In this document: piece by piece, positions 62,368 to 64,000 of the stretch
Layout of the letters: each line of letters opens with the position of its first letter
Numbering within the stretch: position 1 is the first letter of the stretch
Source of the DNA: a virus
Reading direction: 5' to 3' (one strand)
Virus record (IMG/VR): IMGVR_UViG_3300042558_004148
Location: 1 to 64,000 of that record
DNA length: 64,000 nucleotides
Translations under genes and position numbers: made by a program
The notes under the pieces: generated by a model
What the model was told of the DNA's origin: nothing
Databases searched by the model: none
What the model saw: the letters and a program-made list of their open reading frames with translations, nothing else

Positions 62368-62715
62368 ATGAACGTACAGGACGTAGAAAAAAGAGAGGTT
62401 CTTGATTATAAACAATTTTTAGGTAAAGTACATGACGATACCTATAAACCTTTCGCAGCGGACAATCAAAAAGATTCCAGTGATAGAACGGGTCTTTCAG
62501 TAATAAAAAGAGAACCAGCTTTTGATTTTGTTGGATATGCAGATTCTGTATTTGGTAATAAATCCAAAATAGATGTACCTGCTTATAGAATAGATATGGA
62601 CGGAAAGCAAGGTGAAGTAGATGCTCAGCAATTTGGAAATGTTTTTAATATGGATACTAGTGAATCCGCTAACAATTCAGGCTATTCATTTATAAAAAAT
62701 CTTAGTGATTTTTAA
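62368..62715 (+). CDS. Small virion-associated protein candidate
   Basis: A 115-residue polar protein. 'REVLDYKQFLGKVHDD' near the N-terminus has the L-x-x-Y/F-x-x-F core seen in the putative capsid-targeting peptides of this region. The remainder is disordered, with 'FDFVGYADSVFG' and a 'SFIKNLSDF' C-terminus. Last gene of a late transcript, ending at a shared terminator. Confidence 0.5.
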   Translation: MNVQDVEKREVLDYKQFLGKVHDDTYKPFAADNQKDSSDRTGLSVIKREPAFDFVGYADSVFGNKSKIDVPAYRIDMDGKQGEVDAQQFGNVFNMDTSESANNSGYSFIKNLSDF

Positions 62716-62732
62716 ATCTAATATAAGTATAA

Positions 62733-62766
62733 AAAAAAGGCTTCGTTTTTAAACGAAGCCTTTTTT
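62733..62766. terminator. Bidirectional terminator between convergent genes
   Basis: Sixteen-base perfect arms (AAAAAAGGCTTCGTTT at 62733-62748 and 62751-62766) give A and T runs on both sides. It overlaps the stop codon of the minus-strand gene (62765-62767). Confidence 0.9.
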
Positions 62767-63490
62767 ATGATATTTTTTCTATGAATTTTTCTTTTGCTAA
62801 TCTATATATTTCTGAATTTTCCTCAAAATTTTCATATATCTGAATTACATATAGACTCGGAGATGATTTTTTTTCTAGATTAGCCTCAGCCAATATTTCA
62901 TGATAGATGTATTCATAATTTAGAGAAAATTTGGAATTCTTTAAATATATTCTTTTTAATATACATATTTCCTTGTCTCCATCATCGGTTTTCATCGTTA
63001 ATGATCCTTGCCAATGATAAGGTATGATTTTATCGTTTATCATGTTTCTAATTATAAGAATTCCTGAATTTGGTTTTTTGGTAGAATTCTTTTCTATTTC
63101 CGTTTCAACCTCAAATATTTTTATCTTTGATTCCTCATCCTTTAGTATATCCATACATATTTCTGAATATTCATATAATGTTTCCAATGAGCTATCTACT
63201 ATATTTAATATCTTCTCCTGAGTTGGTTCGTCAAGGGCATTAAATTTAAAATTGGCTATAATATCTCTATCCTCGGGTTTCCACCCATTGAATGATTTTA
63301 ATTCCACCGAATTTTTTGATTTAAAATTTGTTAATATTCTAAGTAATCTAGAAACCTCCCTTAGCGTGGAGTAGCAATTCCCAGAGTTTAAATTTTTACT
63401 GAGCTCTTTTAGATAATCCAGTAGGATATACTCTTTGTGCTCCTGATCGATCGGTTCTTTTATGAACCAAATTGGACTTATATTTTTCAT
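62765..63490 (-). CDS. Conserved phage hypothetical protein (only minus-strand gene)
   Basis: A 241-residue protein when started at the ATG complementary to 63488-63490: 'MKNISPIWFIKEPIDQEHKE' and 'YILLDYLKELSKNL' match a start I associate with unnamed proteins of T4-like phages of Bacteroidota. An upstream ATG (63574) would add 28 hydrophobic residues and run into the opposite promoter, so I prefer the shorter start. The body is helical then beta ('GSLTMKTDDGDKEICILKRI'). Orientation opposite to all late genes suggests early expression. Function unknown. Confidence 0.6.
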   Translation of the reverse strand: MKNISPIWFIKEPIDQEHKEYILLDYLKELSKNLNSGNCYSTLREVSRLLRILTNFKSKNSVELKSFNGWKPEDRDIIANFKFNALDEPTQEKILNIVDSSLETLYEYSEICMDILKDEESKIKIFEVETEIEKNSTKKPNSGILIIRNMINDKIIPYHWQGSLTMKTDDGDKEICILKRIYLKNSKFSLNYEYIYHEILAEANLEKKSSPSLYVIQIYENFEENSEIYRLAKEKFIEKIS

Positions 63491-63544
63491 TTCTTTTAAA
63501 TGGAATCTTATTTTATATATTTGACTAGATAAAAAGTTACGAAT

Positions 63545-63552
63545 GATATATA
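63545..63552 (+). promoter_or_regulatory. Putative late promoter GATATATA before the last, partial gene
   Basis: GATATATA 24 bases before ATG 63577, in the divergent intergenic region. Confidence 0.7.
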
Positions 63553-63576
63553 CAATAACTAAAATAAAATTCAAAT

Positions 63577-64000
63577 ATGGCTAAAATATATGATTATGCT
63601 GCATTCGCTGGTAGTTCTAAAGGTGCTAAATATAACGATTACTCATTCGGAGTTGAATTAAAGTATATTGACGTGGACATATATGATAGACCGGAGGAGT
63701 ATGCTGATATTTCTGATGCTAAAGTTTTTATTGATTATTCAGTTGATCTTGTTGTTAATAAATCTGGGATAGAGGGAATGAATTTTAGTGTTAGTTCGGT
63801 TGAGCTTGAGTTTATGGTTGACGATCACCCAAACGAAGACAAGGAGTTTGATATAGATCTAATACCTGGTAAAACTATAGACTTTAGTCAGCTTAAAATT
63901 GATGCCAAGGAAAATACAATACCGTCATATCCAACAAATGTATCTATCAATATGAGAAACTCGACGGATCCTAAGAATTTTGAAATAACCGTGGAGTTCG
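63577..64000 (+). CDS. Late beta-rich structural protein (3' end outside window)
   Basis: ATG 63577 opens a frame with no stop to the window edge (141 codons). It starts 'MAKIYDYAAFAGSSKGAKY' and continues with alternating strands such as 'FSVSSVELEFMVDD' and 'PSYPTNVSINMRN'. An acidic, beta-sandwich-like structural protein is likely, in line with its late promoter. No family recognised. Confidence 0.6.
   Translation, partial: MAKIYDYAAFAGSSKGAKYNDYSFGVELKYIDVDIYDRPEEYADISDAKVFIDYSVDLVVNKSGIEGMNFSVSSVELEFMVDDHPNEDKEFDIDLIPGKTIDFSQLKIDAKENTIPSYPTNVSINMRNSTDPKNFEITVEF

Noticed and set aside
1-64000. tRNA genes, integrase, attachment sites, replication origin
   Set aside because: I looked for cloverleaf-like stretches, recombinase motifs and iteron clusters in the intergenic regions and saw none. 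Gaps between genes are all shorter than 300 bases.

Overview
The window is part of a large, AT-rich (roughly one third GC by eye), strictly lytic-looking T4-like myovirus genome. The host is probably a member of the Bacteroidota. Three signs point there: TATATTTG boxes that fit the Bacteroidota -7 consensus TAnnTTTG lie before the dCMP deaminase and DNA ligase genes; start codons sit behind A/T-rich leaders with little Shine-Dalgarno sequence; and the fibre carries the YadA-type head repeats and C-terminal domain common in that phylum. T4 counterparts recognised: gp14-like neck module, gp16, gp17, gp18, two gp19, gp26-like, gp55, gp4, two gp20, gp30 ligase, gp44, RNase H/FEN, gp21 fused to a core-like coiled coil, and gp23. 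No tRNA, integrase or repressor is visible. All genes but one run on the + strand.

Layout. 1-5582: the 3' part of a giant collagen-like fibre gene that is open from the window edge. 5638-13882: a decoration island with sulfotransferase, APS kinase, a nucleotidyltransferase, a DUF2061 membrane protein, glycosyltransferases, a GT4 / heptosyltransferase / FkbM-methyltransferase fusion and a DUF6165 protein. 13959-26595: neck, terminase, sheath, tube, baseplate hub and tape-measure genes. 26668-31887: deaminase, ECF-like sigma, RecB-like nuclease, membrane proteins and a paralogous structural pair. 31970-39098: a large structural protein with a candidate -1 frameshift, late sigma gp55, gp4 and two tandem portals. 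39127-47303: heptose kinase, ligase, clamp loader, guanylate kinase, flap nuclease, UvdE-like and DEDD exonuclease genes. 47401-62715: head genes (protease-scaffold, capsid) among many proteins with short capsid-targeting-like N-termini, plus a P-loop kinase and an asparagine synthetase. The end holds the only minus-strand gene and a partial late gene.

How it fits together. Nine intergenic GATATATA boxes, 16-30 bases before start codons, mark structural operons and are the likely targets of the gp55-type late sigma; TATATTTG boxes serve metabolism genes through host-like polymerase. The strongest candidate for an undescribed system is the coupling of the fibre to the enzymes behind it: PAPS supply plus sulfotransferase, and heptose kinase plus a TibC/BAHT-type heptosyltransferase fusion. 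Together they could build heptosylated and/or sulfated sugars on virion fibres. Other notable features are two portals in tandem, a protease-scaffold fusion, a late promoter sitting exactly in a terminator loop, and a set of possible packaged internal proteins including a nucleotidyltransferase.
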